A stretch of 64,000 bases of DNA from Solimonas sp. K1W22B-7 (GCF_003428335.1 NZ_CP031704.1:124001-188000); one strand, 5' to 3'; counted from the first letter of the stretch, positions 35,880 through 44,338 are shown. Notes: generated by a model not told the origin, from the sequence alone. A program made the numbers and translations.

Positions 35880-36057
35880 CCTCTCCCGCTTGCGGGAGAG
35901 GGTGGCCCGTAGGCCGGCGAGGGGATGGATCCCCGAGGTAGGGCAACGCATGGAGCAGTTGCCGAGAGAGGGTTTCTGTGAAAGGTGCTGGGCTAGATTC
36001 GGCACGAGTTACAGAAACCCTCTCTCCTGCCTCTCTCCCGCAAGCGGGAGAGAGGTT
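35880..36057. repeat. Compound repeat between convergent genes
   Basis: A GAGAGGG hairpin (35880-35904) is followed by a 51-bp block (35915-35965) shared with 15328-15378 in inverse orientation. Next comes AGAGAGGGTTTCTGTGA, facing TACAGAAACCCTCTCTC, and then a second GAGAGGG hairpin ending one base before the pirin stop codon. Confidence 0.8.
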
Positions 36058-36756
36058 CTAAGCCACATCGAACAGCAACACCTCCGCCTCGCCGCTGGCC
36101 GTCACCACCAGCTTCGCCTCGTCCCGCAAGGTCAGCGCATCGCCCGCCGCCAGCTTTTCGCCGTTGGCCACGACGCTGCCGCGCGCCACCTGCAGGTAGT
36201 ACTGCCGGCCCTGCGCCAGCGCCTTCTCGACGGTCTGCCCGTCGGCCAGCCAGGCGATGTCCAGGCGCGCGTCCTGGTTGATCTGGAACTGCGCATCGCT
36301 GCCCTTCGGGCCCACCGCGGTGACGAAGCCGCGGCGCAAGGCGTCCGCGTCCAGCGGCGCCTGCTCGTAGCCGGCGGGGTGGCCGCGCCGGTCCGGCTGG
36401 ATCCAGATCTGCAGCAAATGCGTGCGCTCGCCGGTGGAGGGGTTGATCTCGCTGTGCGTGATGCCGCCGCCGGCATGCATCACCTGCAGCTCGCCATGGC
36501 TCAGGTCGCCGCTGCCGCCGGTGGAATCACGGTGGCGGATGGTGCCTTCCAGGACGTAGGTGATGATCTCCATGTCCTGGTGCGAGTGCGGCGGGAAGCC
36601 CGCCGTCGGCACGATGATGTCCTCGTTGATCACGCGCAGCGTGCCGAAGCCCATGCGCTGCGGGTCGTAGTAGTCGCTGAACGAAAAGCTGTGCCAGGAC
36701 TCCAGCCAGCCGCGATCGGCATGGCCGCGTTCGTCGCTCTTTCTGAGGGCTTGCAT
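36058..36756 (-). CDS. Pirin family protein
   Basis: The 232-residue bicupin has the pirin signatures SWHSFSFSDYYDPQRMGFGT, FPPHSHQDMEIITYVLEGTI (metal-binding His-His and Glu) and GGGITHSEINPS. Homologues such as YhaK/YhhW bind metal and some have quercetinase activity. The ATG at 36756 follows GGAGA. It is divergent from a LysR gene with a dyad between them, so that regulator probably controls it. Confidence 0.92.
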   Translation of the reverse strand: MQALRKSDERGHADRGWLESWHSFSFSDYYDPQRMGFGTLRVINEDIIVPTAGFPPHSHQDMEIITYVLEGTIRHRDSTGGSGDLSHGELQVMHAGGGITHSEINPSTGERTHLLQIWIQPDRRGHPAGYEQAPLDADALRRGFVTAVGPKGSDAQFQINQDARLDIAWLADGQTVEKALAQGRQYYLQVARGSVVANGEKLAAGDALTLRDEAKLVVTASGEAEVLLFDVA

Positions 36757-36773
36757 GGTCTTCTCCGTCAATC

Positions 36774-36862
36774 CGTTTGAATGCCAAAAATCTCGTATGA
36801 GTCAATGTATGGCTTGACGTATGATCAAAAAAGCGGAAAGTTTCGAAACGAACATTCAAACG
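36774..36862. promoter_or_regulatory. Operator-like dyad between pirin and lysR
   Basis: Perfect 10-bp inverted sites CGTTTGAATG (36774-36783) and CATTCAAACG (36853-36862) lie 17 bp before the pirin start and 8 bp before the lysR start. Their symmetry in a divergent promoter region suggests a regulator binding both sites, perhaps with DNA looping. Confidence 0.5.
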
Positions 36863-36870
36863 AGCTGAAC

Positions 36871-37779
36871 ATGCGCCTGACGCTGGAAGCCCTGGAAACG
36901 CTGGACGCCATCGAGGAGCACGGCAGCTTCGCCCGCGCCGCCGAGGCCCTGCACCGCGTGCCCTCGGCGGTGACCTACACCGTGCAGAAGCTGGAGTCGG
37001 ACATGGGCGTGGCCCTGTTCGACCGCAGCGGCCGCCGCGCGCGGCTCACCCCTGCCGGGCGCGTGCTGCTGGACCGCGGGCGCGAGCTGTTGCGCCAGGC
37101 CGAGAGCCTGGAGAACTCGGTCAAGCGCGCCGGCCATGGCTGGGAGACGCAGCTGGTCATCGCGGTGGACGACATCATCCCGCTGGAGCGCCTGTTCCCG
37201 GTGATCTCCGCCTTCGACGCGCTGATGACCGGGACACGCCTGCGCTTCACCCAGGAGATCTTTGGCGGTGCCTGGGACGCGCTGATCGACCGCCGTGCCG
37301 ATCTCACGGTCGGCGCCGGCGGCGATGCGCCGCACGGCTATGGCCTGCTGACGCGGCAGATCGGCGCCATGCCCTTCGTCTTCGCGGTGGCGCCGCACCA
37401 CCCGCTGGCCGAGGCGCCGGAGCCGCTGGCAGCGGAGATCGTGGCGCGCTACCGCAGCGTCGCCGCCGCGGACTCCTCGCGCCGCCTGCCGGCGCGCAGC
37501 GGCGGCATCCAGCCCGGGCAGGACGTGCTGGTGATGCCCACGCTGGCCGCCAAGGCCGCCGCGCAGATCGAGGGCCTGGGCGTGGGCTACCTGCCGGAGT
37601 ACATCGCACGGCCGCACATCGAGGCCGGCCGCCTGGTCGAGCGCCGGGTCGACGTCGAGCGCGCCCCCAGTGTCATGCACCTGGCCTGGCGCTCGGGCGA
37701 GGAGGGCAGGGCGCTGCAATGGTTCCGCGACCGCATCCTGGAGGAGCCGGGGATACGCGGGCTGCTGGGGCGGTCATGA
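36871..37779 (+). CDS. LysR family transcriptional regulator
   Basis: The 302-residue product has an N-terminal winged HTH (LETLDAIEEHGSFARAAEAL, then VPSAVTYTVQKLESDMGVAL) and a periplasmic-binding-like effector domain with DDIIPLERLFPVISAFDALM. The ATG at 36871 gives the standard LysR beginning. It most likely regulates the divergent pirin gene and itself. It ends in an ATGA overlap with the next gene. Confidence 0.93.
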   Translation: MRLTLEALETLDAIEEHGSFARAAEALHRVPSAVTYTVQKLESDMGVALFDRSGRRARLTPAGRVLLDRGRELLRQAESLENSVKRAGHGWETQLVIAVDDIIPLERLFPVISAFDALMTGTRLRFTQEIFGGAWDALIDRRADLTVGAGGDAPHGYGLLTRQIGAMPFVFAVAPHHPLAEAPEPLAAEIVARYRSVAAADSSRRLPARSGGIQPGQDVLVMPTLAAKAAAQIEGLGVGYLPEYIARPHIEAGRLVERRVDVERAPSVMHLAWRSGEEGRALQWFRDRILEEPGIRGLLGRS

Positions 37780-38177
37780 GAGTCGTTGCGCTCCTGGCCG
37801 CCGCGCTGCTTGCGGCCTGCGCACGGAACCCGGCTCAGCCGGGCCCGGTTGCCGCTGCGGGTCAGGCGGAGCCCTCGCGCCTTGCGCGGGCGCAGCAGGA
37901 TTGGGCGGCGGACATTGGCAGGCAGGTGCGCCGCCATTGGCAGAAGCCGACGGAGGACGCGCCTGGGAACTTCGGCTGCCAGGTTCACGTGGAGCTCGAA
38001 AGCGATGGTGCCGTCCGGCTGGCGTCGCTTGCCCGCAGCTGCGGGAGCGATGCGCTGGACCGCTCGCTGCTGATGGCGGTGCAGGAGGCCAGCCCCTTGC
38101 CGCTGCCGGTCTACGCGCCGGCCTTTGATCCGGTGCTGAACATCACCTTTTGCCTGCACCCCGGTGTGGGGTGCTAG
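37776..38177 (+). CDS. Small lipoprotein with TonB/TolA C-terminal-like domain
   Basis: The 133-residue product has a lipobox (LLAAALLAACARN). The rest resembles the TonB/TolA C-terminal fold: IGRQVRRHWQKP, CQVHVELESDGAVRLASLAR and DALDRSLLMAVQEASPLPLP. A Cys pair could form a disulfide. It overlaps the LysR stop by four bases. No Tol-Pal or ExbBD genes are nearby, so its partner is unknown. Confidence 0.8.
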   Translation: MRVVALLAAALLAACARNPAQPGPVAAAGQAEPSRLARAQQDWAADIGRQVRRHWQKPTEDAPGNFGCQVHVELESDGAVRLASLARSCGSDALDRSLLMAVQEASPLPLPVYAPAFDPVLNITFCLHPGVGC

Positions 38178-38180
38178 GTC

Positions 38181-38789
38181 CTACGCGCGCAACTGCTCCA
38201 GATACTCCGCCAGCCCGCGCATCACCGACTGCAGCACCTGCGGCGACCGGCGCAGCTTGGCCAGGCCGAAGCCGCCCTCGATGCAGGCGATGACGAAGTC
38301 CGCCGCCGCGCCGGGATCGAAGCCGCGGCGCAGCTGGCCGCGCTTCTGCGCCTCCCGCAGGGCCTCGGTGAGGCCTCCGCGCCAGTCGTCCAGGATCGAC
38401 TCCAGGCGCACGCGGAAGCCCTCGTCCACCGACGCCATCTCGTTGATCAGGTTGTTGAGCGGGCAGCCGTAGGCCAGCACCTGCTCGCCACGCTCGCGCA
38501 ACAGGTTGCGGCTCAGGGCCAGCGCGGTGGCGACGATATCCCCGGCGCCGACCAGCGGGCGCCAGCTTTCCTCGATCCAGGGGCGCACCACCTCGTCGAC
38601 CACGGCGTAGCCCAGGGCGGTCTTGTTCTCGAAGTGGTGGTAAAGCGCGCCCTTGGTCACGCCCGAGTCGCGCAGGATCGCGTCGAGGCTGGCGGCACGG
38701 AACCCGCAGCGGTAAATCTCGTCGAAGGCACATTCCAGCAGCTGCTGGCGGGTGACCTCGGGTTGGCGTTTGGTGGTGGTGGCGGGCAT
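38181..38789 (-). CDS. TetR/AcrR family transcriptional regulator
   Basis: The 202-residue product has an N-terminal HTH (TRQQLLECAFDEIYRCGFRA, ASLDAILRDSGVTKGALYHH, FENK) and an all-helical ligand domain. The ATG at 38789 follows AGGAG. A palindrome lies in its own promoter. Three bases separate its stop from that of the convergent lipoprotein gene. The ligand and regulon are unknown; the divergent mgtE is one possible target. Confidence 0.92.
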   Translation of the reverse strand: MPATTTKRQPEVTRQQLLECAFDEIYRCGFRAASLDAILRDSGVTKGALYHHFENKTALGYAVVDEVVRPWIEESWRPLVGAGDIVATALALSRNLLRERGEQVLAYGCPLNNLINEMASVDEGFRVRLESILDDWRGGLTEALREAQKRGQLRRGFDPGAAADFVIACIEGGFGLAKLRRSPQVLQSVMRGLAEYLEQLRA

Positions 38790-38802
38790 CGGCGACTCCT
38801 AC

Positions 38803-38816
38803 ATACCGAGTAGTAT
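38803..38816. promoter_or_regulatory. Putative TetR operator
   Basis: ATACCGAGTAGTAT, an ATAC-N6-GTAT dyad, lies 14 bp before the tetR start and about 70 bp before mgtE. Its size and place fit autorepression. Confidence 0.45.
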
Positions 38817-38884
38817 CTGGCCTGCCGCCACGATGTCAATGAGGCCCGGCATAATCGGGAAATCGCAGGGAGCATCAGGGTCTT

Positions 38885-40066
38885 ATGGAAACCTCGCCGC
38901 ACTCGCTCACCGAACTGGTCCGCGCCGCGCGCACCCGCGTGCCGCTGGACGCCGCGCAGCTGCTGGGCCGTGAATCGGCCGAGACCGTCGCCGCGGTGCT
39001 CGGCGAGCTGCCGCCGCAGCTGGCGGGGGAGATCGAGAAGCACCTGCCGCAGCACCTGCGGCCGGACGGCGGCATCGAAACCACCACCGAGATCGAGATT
39101 CCCGGCACGGTGGCGGAGATGATGGAGACGGCCAGCGGCGTGCTCGACGCCCAGGCCACCGTGGCCGATGCCGTCGCCTACCTGCGCGCCCACGACAACC
39201 CGCAGCAGATCACCTATCTCTATGTCACCCGCGCCGGCCGGCTCGCCGGCATGGTGGTGATCCGCGACCTGCTGCTGGCCGAGCCGCAGGACACACTCGC
39301 CAGCGTCATGCTGCCCGATCCCTTCGCGCTGACCGCCGACATGGAGGCCGGCGAGGCGATCAAGGCGGCGATCTACCGCCACTACCCGGTGTACCCGGTG
39401 GTGGATGCCGAAGGGAAGCTGGCCGGCATCGTGCGCGGCTGGAAGCTGTTCGAGCGGCAGGCGATCGAGATCAGCGCGCAGTCCGGCACCATGGTCGGTC
39501 TCGACAAGGAAGAGCGCGTGCAGACGCCGCTGTGGCAGGCCTTCCGCCAGCGCCACCCCTGGCTGCAGATCAACCTGCTGACGGCCTTCCTTGCTGCCTT
39601 CGTGGTCGGGGCCTTCGAGGACACCATTTCGAAGGTCGTCGCGCTCGCCGCCTTCCTGCCGGTGCTGGCCGGGCAGAGCGGCAACAACGGCTGCCAGACC
39701 CTGGCGATCACGCTGCGCGGCCTGACCCTGGGCGACATGGATGGGTTTCCGCTGCGCAAGCTGCTGGTCAAGGAAGTCATGCTGGGCGGGCTCAACGGCT
39801 TTCTCACCGGCATCGTCGCCGGCGCCGCCATGTGGTGGACCGCGGCGCGCTCCGGCAACGAGCAGGCGCCGCTGCTGGGCGCGGTGATCCTGGCCGCGAT
39901 GACCGGCGCCTGCATGGTCAGCGGCTTCTTCGGCGTGATGGTGCCGCTGACGCTGCGCCGCTTCGGTGCCGATCCGGCGACCGCGTCGAGCATCTTCCTG
40001 ACCACCGGCACGGATATCGCCGGCATGGGCCTGATGCTGACGCTGGCGGCGGTGTTCGTGCTCTGA
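38885..40066 (+). CDS. mgtE: MgtE-family magnesium transporter
   Basis: The 393-residue product has a shortened N-terminal helical domain (about 80 residues, where MgtE usually has about 130). Two CBS domains follow (ATVADAVAYLRAHDNPQQIT, YPVYPVVDAEGKLAGIV). The five-span channel domain has FLPVLAGQSGNNGCQTLAIT, the conserved pore region, and TTGTDIAGMGLMLTL. CBS domains close the channel when Mg2+ is plentiful. The short N-domain is the only departure from the family. Confidence 0.9.
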   Translation: METSPHSLTELVRAARTRVPLDAAQLLGRESAETVAAVLGELPPQLAGEIEKHLPQHLRPDGGIETTTEIEIPGTVAEMMETASGVLDAQATVADAVAYLRAHDNPQQITYLYVTRAGRLAGMVVIRDLLLAEPQDTLASVMLPDPFALTADMEAGEAIKAAIYRHYPVYPVVDAEGKLAGIVRGWKLFERQAIEISAQSGTMVGLDKEERVQTPLWQAFRQRHPWLQINLLTAFLAAFVVGAFEDTISKVVALAAFLPVLAGQSGNNGCQTLAITLRGLTLGDMDGFPLRKLLVKEVMLGGLNGFLTGIVAGAAMWWTAARSGNEQAPLLGAVILAAMTGACMVSGFFGVMVPLTLRRFGADPATASSIFLTTGTDIAGMGLMLTLAAVFVL

Positions 40067-40079
40067 CCATTGTTCTGTT

Positions 40080-40200
40080 CCCTCTCCCGCTTGCGGGAGA
40101 GGGTTAGGGAGAGGGCGCTGTAAATGGTGGTGGATAGGCTACTTTCTGAGAGAATCACAGAAACCCTCTCCCCCGCCCCTCTCCCGCAAGCGGGAGAGGG
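40080..40200. repeat. Facing pair of GAGAGGG hairpin repeats
   Basis: Left unit 40080-40115 and right unit 40164-40200 each hold a CCCTCTCCCGC/GCGGGAGAGGG hairpin, separated by about 48 bp. The right unit ends 6 bases before the next start codon, and its GAGAGGGG is the only ribosome-site-like sequence there. Confidence 0.85.
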
Positions 40201-40206
40201 GACCAA

Positions 40207-40953
40207 ATGACCGACCTCCCCCTCATCGCCGTCATCACCGTCGCCGGCTTCCTGACCTCGGCGCTGTCCGGCGTGGCGGGCCTGGGCGGCGGCACGATCC
40301 TGATCGGCCTGTTCTATGCCATCGGCATGAGCACCGCCGAGGCAGTGCCGCTGTTCGCGGCCGTGCAGTTCGTTTCCAACACCTCGCGCACCACCGCCTA
40401 CTTCCGCCACGTCGAATGGAAGGCGGCCGGCTGGTTCCTGCTGGCCGCGGTGCCCACCACCTTCCTGGTGGCGCCCCATGCCGTCGGCGTCGATGCCAAC
40501 TTCGTGCAGCTGCTGCTGGCCGGCCTGATCCTGGCCTCGCTGGCACCGGGGCGCGGGGACAAGGCGCTGATGCCGCCGACACCGGCCTTCCTCACCGCCG
40601 GGGCCCTGAACGGCATCCTCGGCATGTTCGTCGGCGCCACCGGCCTGTTCGTGGGCCGCCTGTTCTTCATGCCGCAGTGGCGCAAGGAGACGGTGATCGG
40701 CACGCTGGCGCTGACGCAGATGCTCGGCCACGGCCTGCGCGTCGCCGCTTTCGGCTGGGTCGGCTTCAGCGCACTGGCGCAGCCCGACCGTTTGCTGCCA
40801 CTGTGCGTCTCGGTGATCGTCGGCACCGCGCTGGGCAAGCGCTACAACGGACGTATCGACCAGCAGCAGTTCGACCGCCTCTTCAGGGTGATACTCGTCG
40901 TGCTGTCGCTGAAACTGCTGTGGGACGCATCGAGGGGATTGGGGTGGATCTGA
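40207..40953 (+). CDS. TSUP (TauE/SafE) family permease
   Basis: The 248-residue product has about seven or eight membrane spans and the family motif GVAGLGGGTILIGLFY near the N-terminus, mirrored by LGMFVGATGLFVGRLFF in the second half. TSUP proteins export or import sulfur-containing or organic anions; the substrate here is unknown. Its Shine-Dalgarno appears to come from the adjacent repeat. Confidence 0.9.
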   Translation: MTDLPLIAVITVAGFLTSALSGVAGLGGGTILIGLFYAIGMSTAEAVPLFAAVQFVSNTSRTTAYFRHVEWKAAGWFLLAAVPTTFLVAPHAVGVDANFVQLLLAGLILASLAPGRGDKALMPPTPAFLTAGALNGILGMFVGATGLFVGRLFFMPQWRKETVIGTLALTQMLGHGLRVAAFGWVGFSALAQPDRLLPLCVSVIVGTALGKRYNGRIDQQQFDRLFRVILVVLSLKLLWDASRGLGWI

Positions 40954-41363
40954 AACTGACGGCGGAACAGGTACAGATGCTGATTCGCGGCGGACTGCCC
41001 GCGGTCGGAAAGAGCGGTTTCGAAGTGGAAGAGGTGCGCCCCGGCTATGCCCGCATCCGCATTCCCTACCACGAGAAGATGCTGCGTCCCGGCAACGTGA
41101 TTTCCGGCCCGACGCTGTTCAGTGCCGCGGACTCGGCGATGTACGCCCTGGTGCTGTCGCACGTCGGTCCGGAGCTGATGGCGGTGACCGCCAACTTCAA
41201 CATGAACTTCCTCAACAAGGGCCGCCCGGGCGACGTCACCGCCGAGGCCAGGCTGCTGAAGCTCGGCCGCCGGCTCGTGGTGATGGAGGTGACGATCACC
41301 ACCGGCGGCGATCCGACGCCGGTGGCGCATGTGACGGGGAGTTATGCGTTGCCTGTGAAGTGA
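40944..41363 (+). CDS. Hotdog-fold thioesterase (PaaI family)
   Basis: The 139-residue product has the PaaI signatures VISGPTLFSAADSAMYALVL, TANFNMNFLNKGRPGDVTAE and RRLVVMEVTITT. It would hydrolyse an acyl-CoA. GTG 40944 overlaps the permease stop by 10 bp and has AGGGGA upstream, so the two are coupled. Confidence 0.9.
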   Translation: MDLKLTAEQVQMLIRGGLPAVGKSGFEVEEVRPGYARIRIPYHEKMLRPGNVISGPTLFSAADSAMYALVLSHVGPELMAVTANFNMNFLNKGRPGDVTAEARLLKLGRRLVVMEVTITTGGDPTPVAHVTGSYALPVK

Positions 41364-41390
41364 GTCGGCGAACGGGCAGGCTTAAGCGGT

Positions 41391-41470
41391 TGTAGGTTGG
41401 GCTGAGCGTAGCGATGCCCAACATCCCATCCCTTGCACGTTGGGCATCGCTGCGCTCAGCCCAACCTACA
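41391..41470. repeat. Large inverted repeat of the TAGGTTGGGC type
   Basis: The 32-bp arms (41391-41422 and 41439-41470) match at 31 of 32 positions around a 16-bp spacer. The arms begin TGTAGGTTGGGCTGAGC. Lies between the thioesterase and a broken antitoxin-like gene. Confidence 0.85.
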
Positions 41471-41507
41471 GGCTGATTCATCCCGGGGGCCACGCCGTGG
41501 AGCCCTA

Positions 41508-41657
41508 TTAGCTGCTGCGCCTCGTTGTGGTCCGAGGCTCTTTGGCTTTCGCCCCATCCGCGTAAAACTTGCGTGAAGGCCTGCGATTGCCACGGACGAT
41601 GGCATCGGCTTGGCGGACGCTTTCCTTCAGCTGGGTGAGGAGTTCCTTTTTCACCAC
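41508..41657 (-). pseudogene. Truncated NadS/HigA-type antitoxin remnant
   Basis: The 49-codon ORF reads KKELLTQLKESVRQADAIVR, GNRRPSRKFYADG, then AKAKEPRTTTRRSS and stops. NadS-type antitoxins open with the same layout (helix, G--KPSR-F, then VK-IR--T-LSQ) and continue into an HTH domain of about 50 more residues. That domain is missing, there is no ribosome site and no toxin gene beside it. It is probably a decayed toxin-antitoxin locus. Confidence 0.55.
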
Positions 41658-41671
41658 GGCATGATACACAG

Positions 41672-42307
41672 CTACTGCGGCTTCAACCCCAAGCCCGCGT
41701 AGTCCGCCGGCTTCACATCCGGCAAGCGCTTCAGCAAATCCTCCCAGCCCCCACCCAGCCGCAGCGCTTCCACCACCACCGGCAGCGGCTCGGCCAGCAC
41801 GTTGGCGAAGGTGCATTCGCCCTTGGCGGTGCCGGCAAAGGCCAGGGACTCGTCCGGCGGGTCGAAGCGCGCGTCGATGCCGACGCGGTTGCCGCGCGCG
41901 TCGGCGCGGACCCAGCCCCATTGCCGCAGCCAGATCGCATTGAAGCCGTGCAGCGAATACGGCGCGCCCTTGTCGTCGATGCTGAGGCGCTGGTAGCAGA
42001 AGCCGGCGGGGATGTGGTTGGCGCGCAGCAGTGCGGCCAGCAGGTGGCTCTTGGCGTAGCAGTAGCCGGTGCGGTGCTGGATCACCTCGGAGGCGCTGCA
42101 GGTCACCGGGTTGCGCTGGTGGTCGCGGCTGTGCAGCACGCGGTCGCGCACCCATTCGAAGCAGTTCCTCGCCACCTCTTCCGGCTTGCCGCCGGCCAGC
42201 GCGCGTGCCTGCGCCAGCACCTGCGGCTGCTGCCAGTCGATCACCGCCGTCGGCCGCAGGTACGCCTGCAGGTGCGGTTCGGCGATCAGGCCCACTTCAG
42301 CCACCAT
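41672..42307 (-). CDS. Transglutaminase-like cysteine peptidase-fold protein
   Basis: The 211-residue product has the catalytic triad regions GYCYAKSHLLAALLRANHIP (Cys), YSLHGFNAIWL (His) and VGIDARFDPP (Asp). No signal peptide, so it is cytoplasmic. Bacterial members of this fold act as peptidases, amidases or transglutaminases; the substrate is unknown. It overlaps the upstream DUF2238 gene by 11 bp, forming an operon. Confidence 0.88.
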   Translation of the reverse strand: MVAEVGLIAEPHLQAYLRPTAVIDWQQPQVLAQARALAGGKPEEVARNCFEWVRDRVLHSRDHQRNPVTCSASEVIQHRTGYCYAKSHLLAALLRANHIPAGFCYQRLSIDDKGAPYSLHGFNAIWLRQWGWVRADARGNRVGIDARFDPPDESLAFAGTAKGECTFANVLAEPLPVVVEALRLGGGWEDLLKRLPDVKPADYAGLGLKPQ

Positions 42308-43037
42308 CCCGCTGCGCCAGCAGGCGCTGGATTTCTTCCTCGCCGTAGGGCCGCCGGTCCTTGACCTTGAGGCTGTCGCTCCAGTCGCGCGCGAAGTCGC
42401 GCTGCAGGGTGCGGTTGATCGCGGCGGTGATCAGCATGGCGATCAGTGCGCCGCTGCCGGCCAGGCCCATGTCCTTGTGCGCGTCCCAGATGTCGCCCTG
42501 GGTGCCGAGGTAGGCGGCCCCGAGTTCGCCGCCGAAGAATTCCGCGGCGGCCCACTCGATCAGCTCGTACAGCGCCGAGGTGGCCAGGGTGAAATCCAGC
42601 GGCAGGAAGTAGCCCCAGAAGCCGCGGGCCTCGGCCACGCGCAGGAAGATCTCGCGCAGCGGGTAGGCCAGCAGCAGGCCGTAGGAGAAGTGCACCAGTC
42701 GGTCGAAGTGGTTGCGCTCCCAGCCCATCATCTCGTTGAGCCCGTGGCCGGTGAGGCTGCGCCACCACTCGTCGTAGGGCACCAGGGCATAGGTGTAGTG
42801 CGCGCCCACGGCGTGCAGACAGAGGTAGACGAAGATCAGGGTATAGGAGACGCGCGAGAACACGAAGACGCGGCGGCTGGCGTAGAGCCCGACGGCGAAT
42901 ACCAGCACCAGTACATTTTCCAGCAGCCAGTCCTGGCGATGCAGCGGCGCGATCGCCAGCAGCGTCCACAGCAGGGCATAGATGGCGAGCAGGGCGCCGA
43001 GGTAGCGGCGACGGGCCTTCAGGCGCTCGACATTCAT
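42297..43037 (-). CDS. DUF2238 (YjdF-like) inner-membrane protein
   Basis: The 246-residue product has about six spans and the conserved features [37 protein letters not shown] and [20 protein letters not shown] followed by [15 protein letters not shown]. These His/Asp/Glu-bearing motifs are characteristic of DUF2238. Function unknown. Four-base ATGA overlap with the LysR gene upstream. Confidence 0.9.
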   Translation of the reverse strand: MNVERLKARRRYLGALLAIYALLWTLLAIAPLHRQDWLLENVLVLVFAVGLYASRRVFVFSRVSYTLIFVYLCLHAVGAHYTYALVPYDEWWRSLTGHGLNEMMGWERNHFDRLVHFSYGLLLAYPLREIFLRVAEARGFWGYFLPLDFTLATSALYELIEWAAAEFFGGELGAAYLGTQGDIWDAHKDMGLAGSGALIAMLITAAINRTLQRDFARDWSDSLKVKDRRPYGEEEIQRLLAQRDGG

Positions 43038-43960
43038 GCGCTCCCCTCCAGCTCAAGTCCCCGGTCCCAGTACGGCGGGTCGCCGATGCACTGCGTCAGG
43101 TAATCGACGAAGGCCCGCACTTTGGGCGAGCCGTAGCGATTGGGCAAGTGTACGGAGTAGACCGAGGTGGCGTCGGAGCCGTACCAGCCGCGCAGCGGTG
43201 CCACCAGGCGGCCGGCGGCGAGGTCCTGGCCGATGACGTAGGTCGGCAGCAGCGAGATGCCGGCATGGGCCAGCAGCACGGTGCGCAGGGCGTTGATGTT
43301 GTTGACACGGAAGTTGCCGTTGATCGGCACGACGAACTGCTCGTTGCCGCGCTGGAAGTGGAAATTGCGCTCCAGCGGGCTGGGGAAGCCCAGGCAGTTG
43401 TGGCCGCGCAGGTCGTCCGGATGCTGCGGCATGCCCTGGCGCGCCAGGTATTCCGGCGTGGCGCAGACCACGAAGTGGATCGGCGCCAGGCGCCGCGCCA
43501 CCAGCAGCGGTCCCGGCTGGTGGGCCAGGCGCAGGGCCATGTCGAAGCCTTCCTCGGCCAGGTCCACGATGCGATCGTTGGTGACGATCTCCAGCTCGAT
43601 CTTGGGGTAGCGGCGGAAGAACTCCGGCAGCAGCGGCGCCACCACGGCGTCGATGAAGGAGTTGAGGCTGCTGACGCGCAGCTTGCCGCTGGGCTCGGCC
43701 TGCAGCCGCGCCACGGCATGCTGCGACTGCTCCAGTTCCTCGACGATGCGCGCGCAGTGCTCGAAGTAGGCGCTGCCGGCATCGGTCAGCGACAGCTTGC
43801 GCGTGCTTCGCTGCAGCAGGCGCGCGCCCAGCGACTTCTCCAGCTTGGCGACGTGCTTGCTCACCACCGAGGGCGCGAGCTTCAGGCGGTCGCCGGCGGC
43901 GGCGAAGCTGCCGGCCTGCACCACGCGGGTAAAGGTGAGGACGTAGTTGAGGTCTTCCAT
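43034..43960 (-). CDS. LysR family transcriptional regulator
   Basis: The 308-residue product resembles the DhcR/AaeR-type LysR subgroup. HTH: FTRVVQAGSFAAAGDRLKLA, PSVVSKHVAKLEKSLGARLL. The effector domain has SGKLRVSSLNSFIDAVVAPL and ends normally. The ATG at 43960 is chosen over an upstream TTG. It heads the operon with DUF2238 and the transglutaminase-like gene, and is divergent from the 44.1-45.6 kb genes. Confidence 0.92.
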   Translation of the reverse strand: MEDLNYVLTFTRVVQAGSFAAAGDRLKLAPSVVSKHVAKLEKSLGARLLQRSTRKLSLTDAGSAYFEHCARIVEELEQSQHAVARLQAEPSGKLRVSSLNSFIDAVVAPLLPEFFRRYPKIELEIVTNDRIVDLAEEGFDMALRLAHQPGPLLVARRLAPIHFVVCATPEYLARQGMPQHPDDLRGHNCLGFPSPLERNFHFQRGNEQFVVPINGNFRVNNINALRTVLLAHAGISLLPTYVIGQDLAAGRLVAPLRGWYGSDATSVYSVHLPNRYGSPKVRAFVDYLTQCIGDPPYWDRGLELEGSA

Positions 43961-43981
43961 GGCTGTTGCCCCAGGCAATTA

Positions 43982-43996
43982 TTTCCACTACGGAAA
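43982..43996. promoter_or_regulatory. Putative LysR binding site
   Basis: The dyad TTTCC-ACTAC-GGAAA lies 22 bp before the lysR start in the 117-bp divergent region. It fits the T-N11-A type interrupted palindrome expected of a LysR target. Confidence 0.5.
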
Positions 43997-44077
43997 CAAT
44001 AAAAGTCTTATACCGCATCTTATCAATGGCGTGGAAGTAAATAATCTAGGAGTCACCCGAAACCCGGAGTGATGACC

Positions 44078-44311
44078 ATGACCCGCAACCTCTTCACCGT
44101 GTACGGCAGCGCCGCGGCGCTGCTGATCCTGACCCTGGTGGCGGCCCGCGCCGCCGCGGCCGAGCCGGTCGCGGCGAGCACCCTGCTGACCGGGACCGCT
44201 GCCAGCGCCGCGGTCAGCGCCGAAGCCCCGGCCGCGACGCTGCGCGAGGCCCGCACCCGTCGCGAGGCCCTGGTGCGCCGCCTGGCGCCGGCCTTCCAGA
44301 TCGTTCCCTGA
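44078..44311 (+). CDS. Small exported protein, 77 aa
   Basis: A signal peptide (VYGSAAALLILTLVAARAAA) is followed by an Ala/Thr-rich segment and a basic tail (TLREARTRREALVRRLAPAF). GGAG lies 8 bases before the ATG at 44078. No family recognised. First gene of a divergent set controlled, I infer, by the LysR at 43.0 kb. Confidence 0.6.
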   Translation: MTRNLFTVYGSAAALLILTLVAARAAAAEPVAASTLLTGTAASAAVSAEAPAATLREARTRREALVRRLAPAFQIVP

Positions 44312-44338
44312 AACCCGAAACCATCCAAGGACATCGCC

